A DNA stretch of 64,000 bases. It comes from Reinekea sp. G2M2-21 (lineage in GTDB: Bacteria > Pseudomonadota > Gammaproteobacteria > Pseudomonadales > Natronospirillaceae). A program made the translations under genes and the position numbers. Positions 19,907-30,536 of the stretch are shown in pieces (position 1 is the first letter of the stretch; every line of letters begins with the position of its first letter). The DNA lies in assembly GCF_015687175.1 (NCBI RefSeq), contig NZ_JADPQG010000003.1:310001-374000 (forward strand). Direction: 5' to 3'. Below the pieces are notes generated by a model, which did no database searches, was not told where the DNA came from, and saw only the letters and a list, made by a program, of their open reading frames with translations.

Positions 19907-20011
19907 TTAAACGAATCGCGTGGCCACTGGTGCTTTTTCGCAGACAACAGACCATTCCTGACCGTATGAGGTCAGACGATTTAACGTATTAGGCATATGC
20001 TTAATCATCAT
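19907..20011 (-). CDS. Possible 34-residue small protein
   Basis: An ATG-ATG start is preceded by AAGGA at good spacing, and 34 codons end at TAA. The product includes RLTSYGQEWSVVCEKAPVAT. It lies 121 bp upstream of the DUF1127-like gene on the same strand, so the two may share a transcript. No family is recognised, and chance cannot be excluded. Confidence 0.35.
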   Translation of the reverse strand: MMIKHMPNTLNRLTSYGQEWSVVCEKAPVATRFV

Positions 20012-20237
20012 CGTTTAGATCCTTTGTTGCGCGAGACCAGAATGGTTTAATTCGCAGTTCGTTTGCCAATGTTGAATTGACAGGCGCTAGACTACCACTA
20101 CGATGCAAAAAAACAACCGCAATATTTCACTAATTGCAAATTAATTTTTATTCTGTGATTCAAACTTCATTTCGCCATGCGCTAGCGAGGTTACGAAGAC
20201 GTGATAAACTGCGTTCACATTCCGGTGTTGATGATTC

Positions 20238-23200
20238 ATGCTCTATACCTATCCATCAAACAAACTCGAAAATCTGGTCAGCGCGCTGGACACACTGCTG
20301 CGCAATCTGGAACGCTCGCCCCTCTCTGCCGATACAATTCTGGTGCAACATCCGGGCATGCAACATTGGCTCAGCATGGAGTTGGCTCAACGCTCGGAAC
20401 ACCAGATTTGCATGAACGCAGAGTATCCATTACCGGTCCGCTATTTTTGGGATCTGATTCGGCTGATTCTCGGTCCGGGCGTTGTTCCTGACCGCTCAGT
20501 CTACACACGGGAAATTCTGGCCTGGCGCATTTTTCGTTTACTGGATGATGAAAAACTTAAACACCAGGATCAGATGCGTGAACCGACTGCGTATTGGGTA
20601 GATCAACCCTCCGGTTTGCAGGCACGACGACGATTTCAACTCGCCGAACAATTGGCCGACCTGTATGAGCAATACCTGATGTTTCGTCCGGAATGGATTG
20701 AGCAGTGGGAACAAGACCCGGCACAACACTGGCAAGCGGCAATCTGGAAACGATTGGTCGCAGCGGATGCCAACCACCCTCTGCGGCTGATGCGCCAAGC
20801 AATCGCCAACATTCAACAGCCAGCGCTACCGTTACCGGACCATTTCTTTATTTTTGGTTTGAATGCACTGGCCCCAATCTGGCTCGATTTTTTGACCGCG
20901 ATCACTGAGCAAACCAGTACCGACATTCACCTTTTATATCTAAATCCCAGTGCCGAGCACTGGGATGCACTGCAATCCGAAATACAACAGATAAAACGGC
21001 TGGTGCGGGAAAATGCCCAACCTCGCGCCGCCTGGTTACAAGACAATGAGGATGGTTTTTGGACATCGGAGGCCGGGAACCCCTTACTAACCAGTCTCGG
21101 GCAACAGGGCCAGGCTTTTGTCAAACTGCTATCGGAACGCGCCCATTATGACGCGCACGTTTTTTCCACTATTGAAGCGACAACCACATTAAGTTGGCTA
21201 CAAGCAGATTTACTCAATGCCCGGGACGGCCGAAGCGAGAAAACCGACCGTATGATGGACGACAGTATCACCATTACGTCGGCTCACAGCGCGTTTCGAG
21301 AAGTTCAGGGCCTGCACGATTGGTTGCTGCATCAGTTCAATAACGACCCAAGCCTGACGCCGAAAGATGTCTTAGTGATGTGTCCAAACGTCGAAGACTA
21401 TGCGCCCTTTGTGCACGCCGTGTTCGCACGCAGCTTTGCGGAATTACCCGATGAAGTGCCACCTCTGCCCTGCTCAGTGGCCGACCGAAACCTGAAGGAC
21501 GCCGACCCGTCGGTGGCAGCTTTTCTGGAATTATTGACCTTGCCCGATGCTCGCTTCGAAGTCAGCCAGATTCTCAGCTGGTTAAGGGTTCCCGCTATCG
21601 CCCATAAATTTGAATTAACACCGGCAGACCTGCAAACGCTGACCCGCTGGCTAACCGCCGCAAATGTTCACTGGGGATTGAGTGCTAACCACAAATCGCA
21701 ATGGTTGGATGTCGACACCAGCGCACACTTCACTTGGCAACAGGGCTTAGATCGATTACTGCTGGGGTTTGCGTACAGCGATCAGGAAGGTTTTGTGCAG
21801 GGATACGCATTGATGCCAGAAGTCGAAGGCAGCGAAGCACTGCTGTTGGGCAAAATCACCGACATTATTGAACGTTTGCAGCAATTACGTTCGGACCTGA
21901 CCCGGTCGCGCACACCGAGTGAGTGGCAAGACTATCTGATCCATCAATTGCAAATCGCGCTTTTGTCCAGCGAGCAAAGTTTTGAACGCAGTAACCAGTC
22001 CATCCTCAAAGCCATCAACGATGTCACCGAGTTTGCCAACAAAGCCGGGTTGGATGACATCGAGATTCCACTGTCGGTCATTCGGCATGTTCTGGAAAAC
22101 GCCTTCGCCAGCCCGGAACAAACCGGCAGCCAATTTATGACGGGTCAGATTACCGTTTGCTCTATGGTACCTATGCGCTCCATTCCGTTTCGCGTGGTCG
22201 CCATTCTCGGTTTAAATGACGGACAGTTTCCAAGAACCCGTCCACCGCTTGGTTTTGACTTGATGGCCCAGGATAAACCCCGGCTTGGTGATCGTTCAAG
22301 GCGCGGAGATGACCGCTATCTGTTCTTGGAGGCGATGTTGTCCGCACGGGATTCCCTGTACCTGAGTTATCAGGGTTTCGATATTCATAAAAACGAACAG
22401 CGGCCACCGTCATTGGTCTTGGAAGAACTGTTTGCCTATTTGTCGCCCGCCTTTGGCTTCGATAAAAAACAACACATTCGCGTGATGCCTTTACAGCCGT
22501 TCAGTGACAAAAATTACGCAGGTCCTTACCCAAGTTTTGAAGATCGATGGTCTCATCTGCGCGGGCAAAATACCCACGACAGTCACGAAAACCTAGTGCC
22601 GACAGACGCCCCCCAAAAAGACTGGTTGCTGAACGAATGGATTCAGTTCTTTACTCACCCAGCAAAGGTTTTTGCGCAAAACCGACTGGGTTTGTATCTG
22701 GATCGCTACGACGACAACCTACCAAAGGACAGCGAACCCTTTACGTTGAGCCACCTGGATCGATACCAGATTCAACACACTGCCATCGCGCAGCTGCTCG
22801 ATAGCGGGACCGTGGAAAACATACTGGAGCGGCAACTGGCTGCCAGCGCATTTCCATTATCGTCCACGACAGAATCCACCGTACTCGAATGGCAGAGTCA
22901 GGCCATGTCGTTTACCAACGTGTTGAAAACGCACGGCGCATCCTCGGTTACATCGCTGCCGCTGGTGATCCAACTCGACAGTGCCACCCTGGCGACCAAT
23001 ATTCCGCTGACCAGCGATGGCGAGATCTTGATCTGGCGCTTGGCCAACATCAAAGGCAAAGACCTGATCACACTTTGGTTATTGCATTTAGTGGCCAACT
23101 GTCAGCAACCGACCACCAGCAAAGGCCTGTTTCGCGGCAAAGAGGAGAGCATTGATCAGGTAACTTTCGCGCCCATCAGCCATGCACGAGCTCAATTACA

Positions 23201-23480
23201 AATACTGCACAGCACGTTATTGGAGGGGTTAACAACGCCACTGTTCGCGCCGTCGGAATGGTTAAAACCGCTGCTCGACGACAACGATGATGAAAAAACC
23301 TATAACACGTTATGGGCAGATACCTTCCGTGCGCGCGGACTCAGTTACGACCCCTATATTCAATTTTTCTGGCCGGAACAACCCGACTACAGCCGGACAC
23401 TGGCCACGCTCCATCAGATCTACGACAGCTTGTTGAACAGCGCAACAATAGAGCCTTTGGAGGAGACGATGAATGGCTGA
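20238..23480 (+). CDS. recC: RecBCD nuclease-helicase, gamma subunit
   Basis: The protein is 1,080 residues, slightly shorter than E. coli RecC. RecC is the Chi-scanning subunit and is an inactivated helicase. The N-terminal VSALDTLLRNLERSPLS and the segment QHPGMQHWLSMELAQ match the RecC start. The central AILGLNDGQFPRTRPPLGFD is a typical family stretch. The gene overlaps recB by eight bases, in the recC-recB-recD order seen in many gammaproteobacteria without the ptrA gene between recC and recB. RecBCD degrades or repairs double-strand ends. Confidence 0.93.
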   Translation: MLYTYPSNKLENLVSALDTLLRNLERSPLSADTILVQHPGMQHWLSMELAQRSEHQICMNAEYPLPVRYFWDLIRLILGPGVVPDRSVYTREILAWRIFRLLDDEKLKHQDQMREPTAYWVDQPSGLQARRRFQLAEQLADLYEQYLMFRPEWIEQWEQDPAQHWQAAIWKRLVAADANHPLRLMRQAIANIQQPALPLPDHFFIFGLNALAPIWLDFLTAITEQTSTDIHLLYLNPSAEHWDALQSEIQQIKRLVRENAQPRAAWLQDNEDGFWTSEAGNPLLTSLGQQGQAFVKLLSERAHYDAHVFSTIEATTTLSWLQADLLNARDGRSEKTDRMMDDSITITSAHSAFREVQGLHDWLLHQFNNDPSLTPKDVLVMCPNVEDYAPFVHAVFARSFAELPDEVPPLPCSVADRNLKDADPSVAAFLELLTLPDARFEVSQILSWLRVPAIAHKFELTPADLQTLTRWLTAANVHWGLSANHKSQWLDVDTSAHFTWQQGLDRLLLGFAYSDQEGFVQGYALMPEVEGSEALLLGKITDIIERLQQLRSDLTRSRTPSEWQDYLIHQLQIALLSSEQSFERSNQSILKAINDVTEFANKAGLDDIEIPLSVIRHVLENAFASPEQTGSQFMTGQITVCSMVPMRSIPFRVVAILGLNDGQFPRTRPPLGFDLMAQDKPRLGDRSRRGDDRYLFLEAMLSARDSLYLSYQGFDIHKNEQRPPSLVLEELFAYLSPAFGFDKKQHIRVMPLQPFSDKNYAGPYPSFEDRWSHLRGQNTHDSHENLVPTDAPQKDWLLNEWIQFFTHPAKVFAQNRLGLYLDRYDDNLPKDSEPFTLSHLDRYQIQHTAIAQLLDSGTVENILERQLAASAFPLSSTTESTVLEWQSQAMSFTNVLKTHGASSVTSLPLVIQLDSATLATNIPLTSDGEILIWRLANIKGKDLITLWLLHLVANCQQPTTSKGLFRGKEESIDQVTFAPISHARAQLQILHSTLLEGLTTPLFAPSEWLKPLLDDNDDEKTYNTLWADTFRARGLSYDPYIQFFWPEQPDYSRTLATLHQIYDSLLNSATIEPLEETMNG

Positions 23481-26400
23481 GATTATTGCAGAGCTCGACA
23501 GCAAAACCTTACCTCTCAACGGCAGCCATTTGATTGAAGCCAGCGCCGGTACGGGTAAAACCTATAACATCGTTCGCCTGTATTTACGCCTGCTGCTTGA
23601 AAAGGAATACAGCGTCGATCAGATTCTGGTCATGACCTTTACGGTGGCAGCAACCGCGGAAATCCGCAATCGCCTCAACGAGTTTTTGCGCGACGCTCTC
23701 GAACAATGGGATGTCAGTGACGATGAACTGATTCAACAACTGCGCCGGTCACTCGACCCAACCCGAGCCAGGTTGCTATTAAAGCAAGCCATTCTGACGT
23801 TGGATGAAGCGGCGATCTACACTATTCACGGTTTTTGTAAACGCGCGTTATCGCAACAGGCATTTTTCAGCGGTTTAAGTTTCAACGCTGACATGGAAGC
23901 CGACGCAAGTCTGCTGAAACTTCAAGCCTGTGAAGATTGGTACCGTACCATTCAGCAAACCGATGTATTTCTGGATATCGTTGACCGTTGGCCAACACCA
24001 GACAGTTTTGCCACACACTGGCAATCGGTTCTCGACTCAGACATAGCCATTCACGCGCCGGCTGAACAGGACATAACTGAACTCATGGACCAGGTGCGCG
24101 CGTATTGGCCAGCCGAACGCGAACAGTTTGCCTCGTTGAATAAAGTGACCGCGCGCAGCAACGCAGCCACAGTGGCCGCCTACGAGAGCGTATGTGAAAA
24201 GCTGGATGCTATCCTGGCAGAAGACACCCAGCCTGAGTTCAGCAAGTTTGAACTCGACAAGGCTTACAGCACAGCCAAAAAACAGACGCTGATGCCCACC
24301 AGCTTCCAGTTAATCCGCACCCTGATCAAGAATCAGGCGGCCCGAAAACTGAGCGCCGCGCTGACGGGCGCGCAGTACATCCGCGAGCACATCCGTGCAG
24401 ATAAGAAGCGACTCGACCAACTTGATTTCAACGACCTGATTCTACAACTGCGCGATGCGTTGTGCGGCAGCCATGGCACCGAAATGAGCCAAGCGCTGCG
24501 CAGTCAATTCCCGGCCGCATTGGTCGATGAATTTCAAGATACCGACCCGGACCAGTACAGCATTTTAAACACCATTTACCGACAACAACCGGGTACCTTT
24601 CTGTGCATGATCGGCGACCCGAAACAGGCGATTTACGGATTCCGGGGCGGTGATGTTTTTGCCTACTTAACGGCAAAACGTCATGTCGATTATCAGTGGA
24701 CCATGAATACCAACTATCGATCATCGCCTGCGGTCATTAACGGTTACAACCAGGCCTTTCTTCAGGCAGCGACAGACTCAAACAGTGACGTCTTTGGCTT
24801 CGGTATTGACTACCGTCGGGTGAACGCGGCGAAGGACAAAACGAATCCTGTCTTCTCAGACAACAGGGCGGCTGTTCAGTGGGTTCATTTTCAACCTGAC
24901 GAACTACCCTCGCGCGGACTTGCGAAATCCTTTCAGGAACGCATTACGCAATGGGTCACTCAGGAAATCGTCGTGTTACTCAAACAGGTCTCCTGCGATG
25001 GGCATCCCGTCAAGGCTGGTGACATTGCGTTGTTAGTCCGGTCCTACCGCGAAGCACAACTTTTGCAGTCCTACCTGACCGATGCCGGTTTGGCGTCGGT
25101 GTACCTGAGCTCACGTCAAAACGTGCTGCAAACCGAAGAGGCCACCTCACTGCTGACGTTACTAAAAGGTATCTGGCAGTTAGAAAACGACCGCCTGTTC
25201 ATGGCCGCCCTGGCCAGTTCCTGGATTGGTCTCGACGTGGCCACACTCGATGCAATCAATCACGATGAGCATCGTTGGAGCCAATGGCAATTACAGTTTG
25301 AACGTTGGCGCACGGACTGGCAGATGCGTGGTTTGATGAGCATGCTGCTGGATGTGCTGCAAACGGCCTACCGGCCACGCACCACCACGTTAGAGCGCAG
25401 TTTAACCAACCGTCTGCATTTGGCAGAACGGCTGCAGATGGAAAGCGGGCGCCATCGCCTGCCCGATGCTTTGCTGCATTGGTTTGAACGTGCGTTAACC
25501 GACGACAGCCGCGCGGACGAAAATCTGCTGCGTCTGGAGAGCGACGACGCGTTGATCAAAATAATCACCATGCACGGCGCGAAAGGGTTGGAGTACCCGA
25601 TCGTATTCTTACCGTTCATCAGTTACTACGGGGCCAGTCCAATGGCACCGGCCGTATATCGCTACCATGACCGCACCAGTCTGGATCTGAAACTATCCTT
25701 TCTCGCCGGGCCTGAAGAAGTCGCCCTGACGATGGAAGAAGAAAAGGCCGAACTTGTCCGGTTGCTCTATGTCGCAGCCACCCGAGCAGAAAAACGCCTG
25801 TATGCCTGCATGGCTCCCTTTGCAAGTTTTGCTCAGTCCGCGTTAGCGCAAACGCTGAAGGTCTCTGCTTATGATCTGAGCGTCATAGAACAAAAAGTCT
25901 GCACCGGGAACGATGCCACTCTACTCACGGTGACGGAACCCGACATCCACCTCGCACAAATCACCCATCCACAACCGACTCAGACATTAGCGCCGGCAAC
26001 CTTTCACGGCCATATTGAACGGGACTGGTGGTTAAGTTCGTTTTCAGCCCTCACCCGGCATGTTGGCCACAGCGCCCACAGCGCGCCGGATCGAGATGAA
26101 GAAGACAAGGTCATTCCATTGCCAGAAGATCAACCCTTACGTTACCGACTGACCAAAGGTGCGGAAGCCGGTAACCTGCTGCACGATACCCTGGAGCATT
26201 GTGACTTCAGCGCGCCGAACTTTTCTGAATTGCTGGCCACAGCCCGTGAGCGCTATAGCAGTCTGTGTGCAACCTTTACAGATACAGAGCTGCAACAATG
26301 GTTGCAGGAAATTCTGGACACTCCGTTGGCAGAAACGTCCCTGTCGCAATTGCCCTACGCGCAAACGCTGCGAGAAAGTGAGTTTTATTTTCCGATGCAG

Positions 26401-26856
26401 GGCAGTCACATTCGCCGTTTATCCGAGTTCATCAGCCAACGACGCCAACAACCTTACGAATTACCGGATCGCCACAAGTTAAAGGGAATGATGCATGGGT
26501 TCATTGACCTTATTTTTGAAGTCAATGGCCGCTATTATGTCGCCGACTACAAATCGACCCACCTCGGTTTTCACCTGGATGACTATCAACCCGAGCAACT
26601 GCGCCACAGCATTTATAACAGCAGTTACGACGTGCAATATTCCATTTATGCGCTGGCATTACACCGCTATCTGAAAACACGCATCCGCAATTACCAGCCA
26701 GAACAGCATTTCGGCGGCGTTTATTACCTTTATTTGCGCGGCATGCATCCTGAACAGTCGTCCGGCATCTTTTACGATAATTTCTCGGCTTCGGAATTAG
26801 CAACACTGGATGACATCTTCGGTCATGCTCACGCAGGAGCCAGTGACCATGTTTAA
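23473..26856 (+). CDS. recB: RecBCD nuclease-helicase, beta subunit
   Basis: The protein is 1,127 residues. The Walker A motif is ASAGTGKTY near the N-terminus, helicase motif II is VDEFQDTDPDQY, and motif VI lies at LLYVAATRAEKRLY. The C-terminal nuclease domain shows GMMHGFIDLIFE then YYVADYKSTHLG, the metal-binding D and the D-Y-K catalytic core. All catalytic residues seem intact. A strong GGAGG lies upstream of the ATG inside the end of recC. It overlaps recD by eight bases, so the three subunits are translationally coupled. Confidence 0.94.
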   Translation: MAEIIAELDSKTLPLNGSHLIEASAGTGKTYNIVRLYLRLLLEKEYSVDQILVMTFTVAATAEIRNRLNEFLRDALEQWDVSDDELIQQLRRSLDPTRARLLLKQAILTLDEAAIYTIHGFCKRALSQQAFFSGLSFNADMEADASLLKLQACEDWYRTIQQTDVFLDIVDRWPTPDSFATHWQSVLDSDIAIHAPAEQDITELMDQVRAYWPAEREQFASLNKVTARSNAATVAAYESVCEKLDAILAEDTQPEFSKFELDKAYSTAKKQTLMPTSFQLIRTLIKNQAARKLSAALTGAQYIREHIRADKKRLDQLDFNDLILQLRDALCGSHGTEMSQALRSQFPAALVDEFQDTDPDQYSILNTIYRQQPGTFLCMIGDPKQAIYGFRGGDVFAYLTAKRHVDYQWTMNTNYRSSPAVINGYNQAFLQAATDSNSDVFGFGIDYRRVNAAKDKTNPVFSDNRAAVQWVHFQPDELPSRGLAKSFQERITQWVTQEIVVLLKQVSCDGHPVKAGDIALLVRSYREAQLLQSYLTDAGLASVYLSSRQNVLQTEEATSLLTLLKGIWQLENDRLFMAALASSWIGLDVATLDAINHDEHRWSQWQLQFERWRTDWQMRGLMSMLLDVLQTAYRPRTTTLERSLTNRLHLAERLQMESGRHRLPDALLHWFERALTDDSRADENLLRLESDDALIKIITMHGAKGLEYPIVFLPFISYYGASPMAPAVYRYHDRTSLDLKLSFLAGPEEVALTMEEEKAELVRLLYVAATRAEKRLYACMAPFASFAQSALAQTLKVSAYDLSVIEQKVCTGNDATLLTVTEPDIHLAQITHPQPTQTLAPATFHGHIERDWWLSSFSALTRHVGHSAHSAPDRDEEDKVIPLPEDQPLRYRLTKGAEAGNLLHDTLEHCDFSAPNFSELLATARERYSSLCATFTDTELQQWLQEILDTPLAETSLSQLPYAQTLRESEFYFPMQGSHIRRLSEFISQRRQQPYELPDRHKLKGMMHGFIDLIFEVNGRYYVADYKSTHLGFHLDDYQPEQLRHSIYNSSYDVQYSIYALALHRYLKTRIRNYQPEQHFGGVYYLYLRGMHPEQSSGIFYDNFSASELATLDDIFGHAHAGASDHV

Positions 26857-28624
26857 TCTGAAATCACCTTTTCAACCTATCGACTGTGCGTTAGCCGACC
26901 GTATCTGTCAGTGGCATCAAAGCGATGACGCCCTGCTGTGGCAGACCATCGCTGCGACCAGTCTGGCGCTGCAACAGGGACACAGTTGTCTGAACCTGAC
27001 GTTGTGCCAGCACGAGCCTCCTTTCCACCAAATGGAACTCTATGGTGGTGAAAATTTCCCAACGGCAGCGCAATGGTATGAACGGTTATCCGCTTTCAAC
27101 TTAGACCCATCGTCCAACTCACCGTTGATCCTGGACGACCAACGGGTGTATCTGCGGCGCTATTGGCAATTCGAATCCGAACTGGTGCGGTTCTTCAAGC
27201 GTCAACGACAAACAACGCACGATCTGACACCGGCGCAAATAAAAAAAGCCAAGCAGTTATTGATGGACTATTTCCCGAACTCGGGGCAACAACCTGATCA
27301 CCAGAAATTAGCCGCGATTAATAGCTTGTTCGGTAATCTCAATATTATTGTGGGCGGACCGGGTACCGGAAAAACATACACCGTCACGCGCATCATGGCG
27401 TTACTGGCCTCGTTAAGCGATCACCCACTGGACATCAAGTTAGCGGCGCCCACCGGCAAGGCCGCACAACGACTCGGGGAAGCGATTCGCGAGGCCAAGC
27501 TACAGATGAATCTGGATATGCTGTTGACGGCGGTCATACCGGATGACGCACAAACGATACATCGTCTTTTGGGCGTGATACCCAACCACATTCAATTCCG
27601 GCACCATGCTGACAACCCCATAGAAGCCGATGTGCTGTTAATCGACGAAGGGTCGATGGTCGACTTGCCATTGATGACACGTCTGTGCAGAGCGATAAAA
27701 CCGACAACTCGATTAATCCTGTTGGGTGATGCCGACCAACTGCCCTCGGTCGCCGCGGGCAGCGTACTGGGCGATTTGGTCAGCCGACCGCACCCCGGCT
27801 ACAGCACGGATCGCGCGCAGGCAATTCATCAACTCGACAGCCAATTTCCCGTTCAAACATCATCAGCTCCAGCAGATCATGTCAGTGAATTAATTCACAG
27901 CCGCCGCTTCGATGGTCAATCGGGTATTGGTGTACTAGCACGCGATGTCATTGCCGGTGATTATCCATCTTCATGGTCACGGTTCGCTCAATTTGATGAC
28001 GTAACTCAGATCGCAACCGACACATTGAGTGAACAGGTTCGACATTGGATTCAGCAGTATTACGCCGCTATTGCATCGCAACCGACGCTGCCTGAAGCCT
28101 TTGCGCAGTTAAAAACCTTCCGCATCCTGTGCGCCGTAAAAGATGGAGACTTTGGCGTCGATCACATTAACGAAGTAATCCGCAAACAGCTGGACCGGCT
28201 TCGCCAGCCGTTTTATAAAGGCCAGCCCATCATGGTGACGCAAAATCACTATGGTCTGAAACTATTTAATGGGGATATCGGCTTGGTTTGGCCAGATGGC
28301 AATGGTCAACTGTTGGCCTGGTTTGAAGCACAGGACGGTTACCGGCCCGTTGCTTTGGGCCGTTTGCCTGCCACAGAAACCGTGTACGCCATGACCATAC
28401 ACAAAACGCAAGGTTCGGAATTCAACCACGTGGCGATGGTACTGCCACCCATACCTCAAGCGCTGATCACTCGGGAGCTGCTGTATACTGGCCTCACCCG
28501 AGCCAAACGGCAATTCACACTGATCGCGGACGAAAAAAGCTGGCGCCATGGCGTGCAAACCAAAGTAGAACGCTGGGCCGGACTGGCCGAGCGCTTAGCG
28601 GATCAGGTTAACGACTGCCATTGA
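26849..28624 (+). CDS. recD: RecBCD nuclease-helicase, alpha subunit
   Basis: The protein is 591 residues. The start ATG at 26849 has AGGAG eight bases upstream; an earlier in-frame ATG (26810) lies deep inside recB. The Walker A motif is GGPGTGKT at residues 169-176, Walker B VLLIDEGSMVD, and LLGDADQLPSV follows. The C-terminal YAMTIHKTQGSEF and LYTGLTRAK are superfamily 1B motifs. RecD is the 5'-3' motor of the complex. Its last 22 bases overlap the convergent EAL gene. Confidence 0.93.
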   Translation: MFNLKSPFQPIDCALADRICQWHQSDDALLWQTIAATSLALQQGHSCLNLTLCQHEPPFHQMELYGGENFPTAAQWYERLSAFNLDPSSNSPLILDDQRVYLRRYWQFESELVRFFKRQRQTTHDLTPAQIKKAKQLLMDYFPNSGQQPDHQKLAAINSLFGNLNIIVGGPGTGKTYTVTRIMALLASLSDHPLDIKLAAPTGKAAQRLGEAIREAKLQMNLDMLLTAVIPDDAQTIHRLLGVIPNHIQFRHHADNPIEADVLLIDEGSMVDLPLMTRLCRAIKPTTRLILLGDADQLPSVAAGSVLGDLVSRPHPGYSTDRAQAIHQLDSQFPVQTSSAPADHVSELIHSRRFDGQSGIGVLARDVIAGDYPSSWSRFAQFDDVTQIATDTLSEQVRHWIQQYYAAIASQPTLPEAFAQLKTFRILCAVKDGDFGVDHINEVIRKQLDRLRQPFYKGQPIMVTQNHYGLKLFNGDIGLVWPDGNGQLLAWFEAQDGYRPVALGRLPATETVYAMTIHKTQGSEFNHVAMVLPPIPQALITRELLYTGLTRAKRQFTLIADEKSWRHGVQTKVERWAGLAERLADQVNDCH

Positions 28625-29778
28625 TTGATCCATTCAGCAACGGATTCGAATGGCATCGGGGCGGCAATGAAATATCCTTGTGCCATTTCACAGCCCAGAT
28701 GTTGAACCAGCTCCCACTGGTGGAAGGTTTCCACACCTTCCACCACCACTTTCATACCCAAGCGTCTGGCCATGTTGATAGTCGACTCGAGCAACGCCCG
28801 CTGAGCTTCTGAAATCTGGGTTTTAGGCAAAAACTGCTGATCGATTTTCAGTTCTGAAAACGGCAATGAATGCAGACGCTCCAATGTTGCTTTACCACTG
28901 CCAAAATCGTCGATCGACAAGCCACAGCCGGCTATCGCCAAACGCGCGGTACCTTCAAGTTCGTTCAGCGGCTTGGTCGCGATCGTTGTCTCGGTTATTT
29001 CCATCATGATGCGTTCATTGGCCATGGGCGAATCATGAATTAACTGAATCAATTGCTCGATAAAGGTTTCAGAGTCAAACAACGTCGCAGATAAATTAAA
29101 CGACAATGTGCACTGCTGATAGGCGTCCGGCAGACTGCAAAACCGGGTAATGGCCTGCTTAAACAATTCAAAGGTAACGACCTGAATCAACTCAGACTTT
29201 TCCAATGTTTGCATAAATTGTTGTGGCAACATCAGGCCATGACGCTTATGGCGAATTCGGCACAGCACCTCAAAGCCCACCAGCCGCCGACGGATCAGTT
29301 CAACCTGCGGCTGAAACCAGGGTTCAACTTTGCCATTTTGTAAGGCGTCGAGAATCTCATACGTTTTAATCTCTTCGACGACCGTTCGTTGACGTTCATG
29401 GTTTGTGAGCTGCGTCAGGATGTGCTCAACCGCACTGACGTCAATGGGTTTACCGATGGTACCTACCACATTTAACCGATATTCCTTGGAAAGTTTTTCA
29501 ATAGCACCGAGAATTTGCCGTGACAGGCCACTGATAATCACAATGGGCGCTGAAAATTGCAGCTCGGCCAGTCGCTTTAACAACTGCACGCCGTCCATTC
29601 TGGGCATATTCAGATCGATTAACGCCAGGTCGAAAGGAGGACTGGACAAAATCACTTCCAGCGCGTCTTTGCCATCGAGGGCGGTTTGAATAGTCGCTTC
29701 GGTTTTCTGCTCCAGCAAAGCGACTAAAAATTTGCGAATGCTGGGACTGTCATCGGCCACCAGAATATTTTTTAGCAC
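28603..29778 (-). CDS. Response regulator with EAL phosphodiesterase domain
   Basis: The product is 391 residues. The receiver domain begins ILVADDSPSIRKFL; the phospho-acceptor is D55 in LIDLNMPRMDG. An EAL domain follows from about residue 135; the signature reads E170-V-L instead of E-A-L, and later catalytic-type segments are SIDDFGSGKATLERL and VVEGVET. It probably hydrolyses c-di-GMP in response to a kinase not seen nearby. The GTG at 29778 has AGGGG upstream and is preferred over a longer reading (to 29979) that adds an implausible 67-residue leader. It ends 22 bases inside the convergent recD gene. Confidence 0.85.
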   Translation of the reverse strand: MLKNILVADDSPSIRKFLVALLEQKTEATIQTALDGKDALEVILSSPPFDLALIDLNMPRMDGVQLLKRLAELQFSAPIVIISGLSRQILGAIEKLSKEYRLNVVGTIGKPIDVSAVEHILTQLTNHERQRTVVEEIKTYEILDALQNGKVEPWFQPQVELIRRRLVGFEVLCRIRHKRHGLMLPQQFMQTLEKSELIQVVTFELFKQAITRFCSLPDAYQQCTLSFNLSATLFDSETFIEQLIQLIHDSPMANERIMMEITETTIATKPLNELEGTARLAIAGCGLSIDDFGSGKATLERLHSLPFSELKIDQQFLPKTQISEAQRALLESTINMARRLGMKVVVEGVETFHQWELVQHLGCEMAQGYFIAAPMPFESVAEWINQWQSLT

Positions 29779-29993
29779 CTCAACACCCCTGTTGAAAACA
29801 GTAGTCCAACCTGAAATATAGGGCACCTCTGAATAAATACCAGCGGATTCAAAGGGTTCGAACTTAGACGTTAGTCCAGTGAGGCTCAGATCGCAAAAAA
29901 CGGAAAACTCACCATAACGAGGTTTATTGCCAATTCCAGAGCAACCCGATATGGTTCGGGCCTCGAATAACGCCCACAATGCTTGTGATTAAC

Positions 29994-30404
29994 ATGTATC
30001 AATATACCGAACATTTCAAAGTACGAGATTATGAATGCGACCTTCAGGGAATCGTGAACAATGCGGTCTACCAGAATTATTTGGAGCATGCCCGTCACGA
30101 GTTTCTGCTATACCGAGGTGTCGACTTCGCCGACCTGGCCCGTCAGGGTGTCAATCTCGTCGTCATTCGCGCCGAACTTGACTATAAACGCCCCTTAACC
30201 AGTGGCGATGAATTTTACGTCGGTGTGAACTTTTCGATGAGAGACCGGGTCCGGTTTCAATTTGAGCAAATAATTCACCGCCGTGACGATGACGTGGTGT
30301 GCGTCCAGGCAATGATCACCGGCACAGGCATGAACGAACGCGGACGGCCCAGCATTCCGCGAGACTTAGCCGCTAAACTGATGGGGCAGACCGCTTCAGT
30401 CTGA
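29994..30404 (+). CDS. Acyl-CoA thioesterase (4HBT hotdog fold)
   Basis: The protein is about 136 residues. RDYECDLQGIVNNAVYQNYLEHARHEF carries the 4-hydroxybenzoyl-CoA thioesterase signature, with the catalytic Asp in the position before QGIVNN. Family members cleave short or aromatic acyl-CoA thioesters. I chose the ATG of MYQYTEHF, where family homology begins; an ATG five codons earlier is also possible, and neither has a clear ribosome site. It stands alone, divergent from the response-regulator/EAL gene. Confidence 0.85.
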   Translation: MYQYTEHFKVRDYECDLQGIVNNAVYQNYLEHARHEFLLYRGVDFADLARQGVNLVVIRAELDYKRPLTSGDEFYVGVNFSMRDRVRFQFEQIIHRRDDDVVCVQAMITGTGMNERGRPSIPRDLAAKLMGQTASV

Positions 30405-30536
30405 ATGCCTGTCCGGCAGCCGCCAGCGGGAGACATGCATTCACGTTTGCAAAAACCAACGTTATTCCGGTTCCGAAAATGGCCAGCCAATGACGCCCGA
30501 TGTGCTTTACTCACCGCACTCAACTAAGGAATGATG

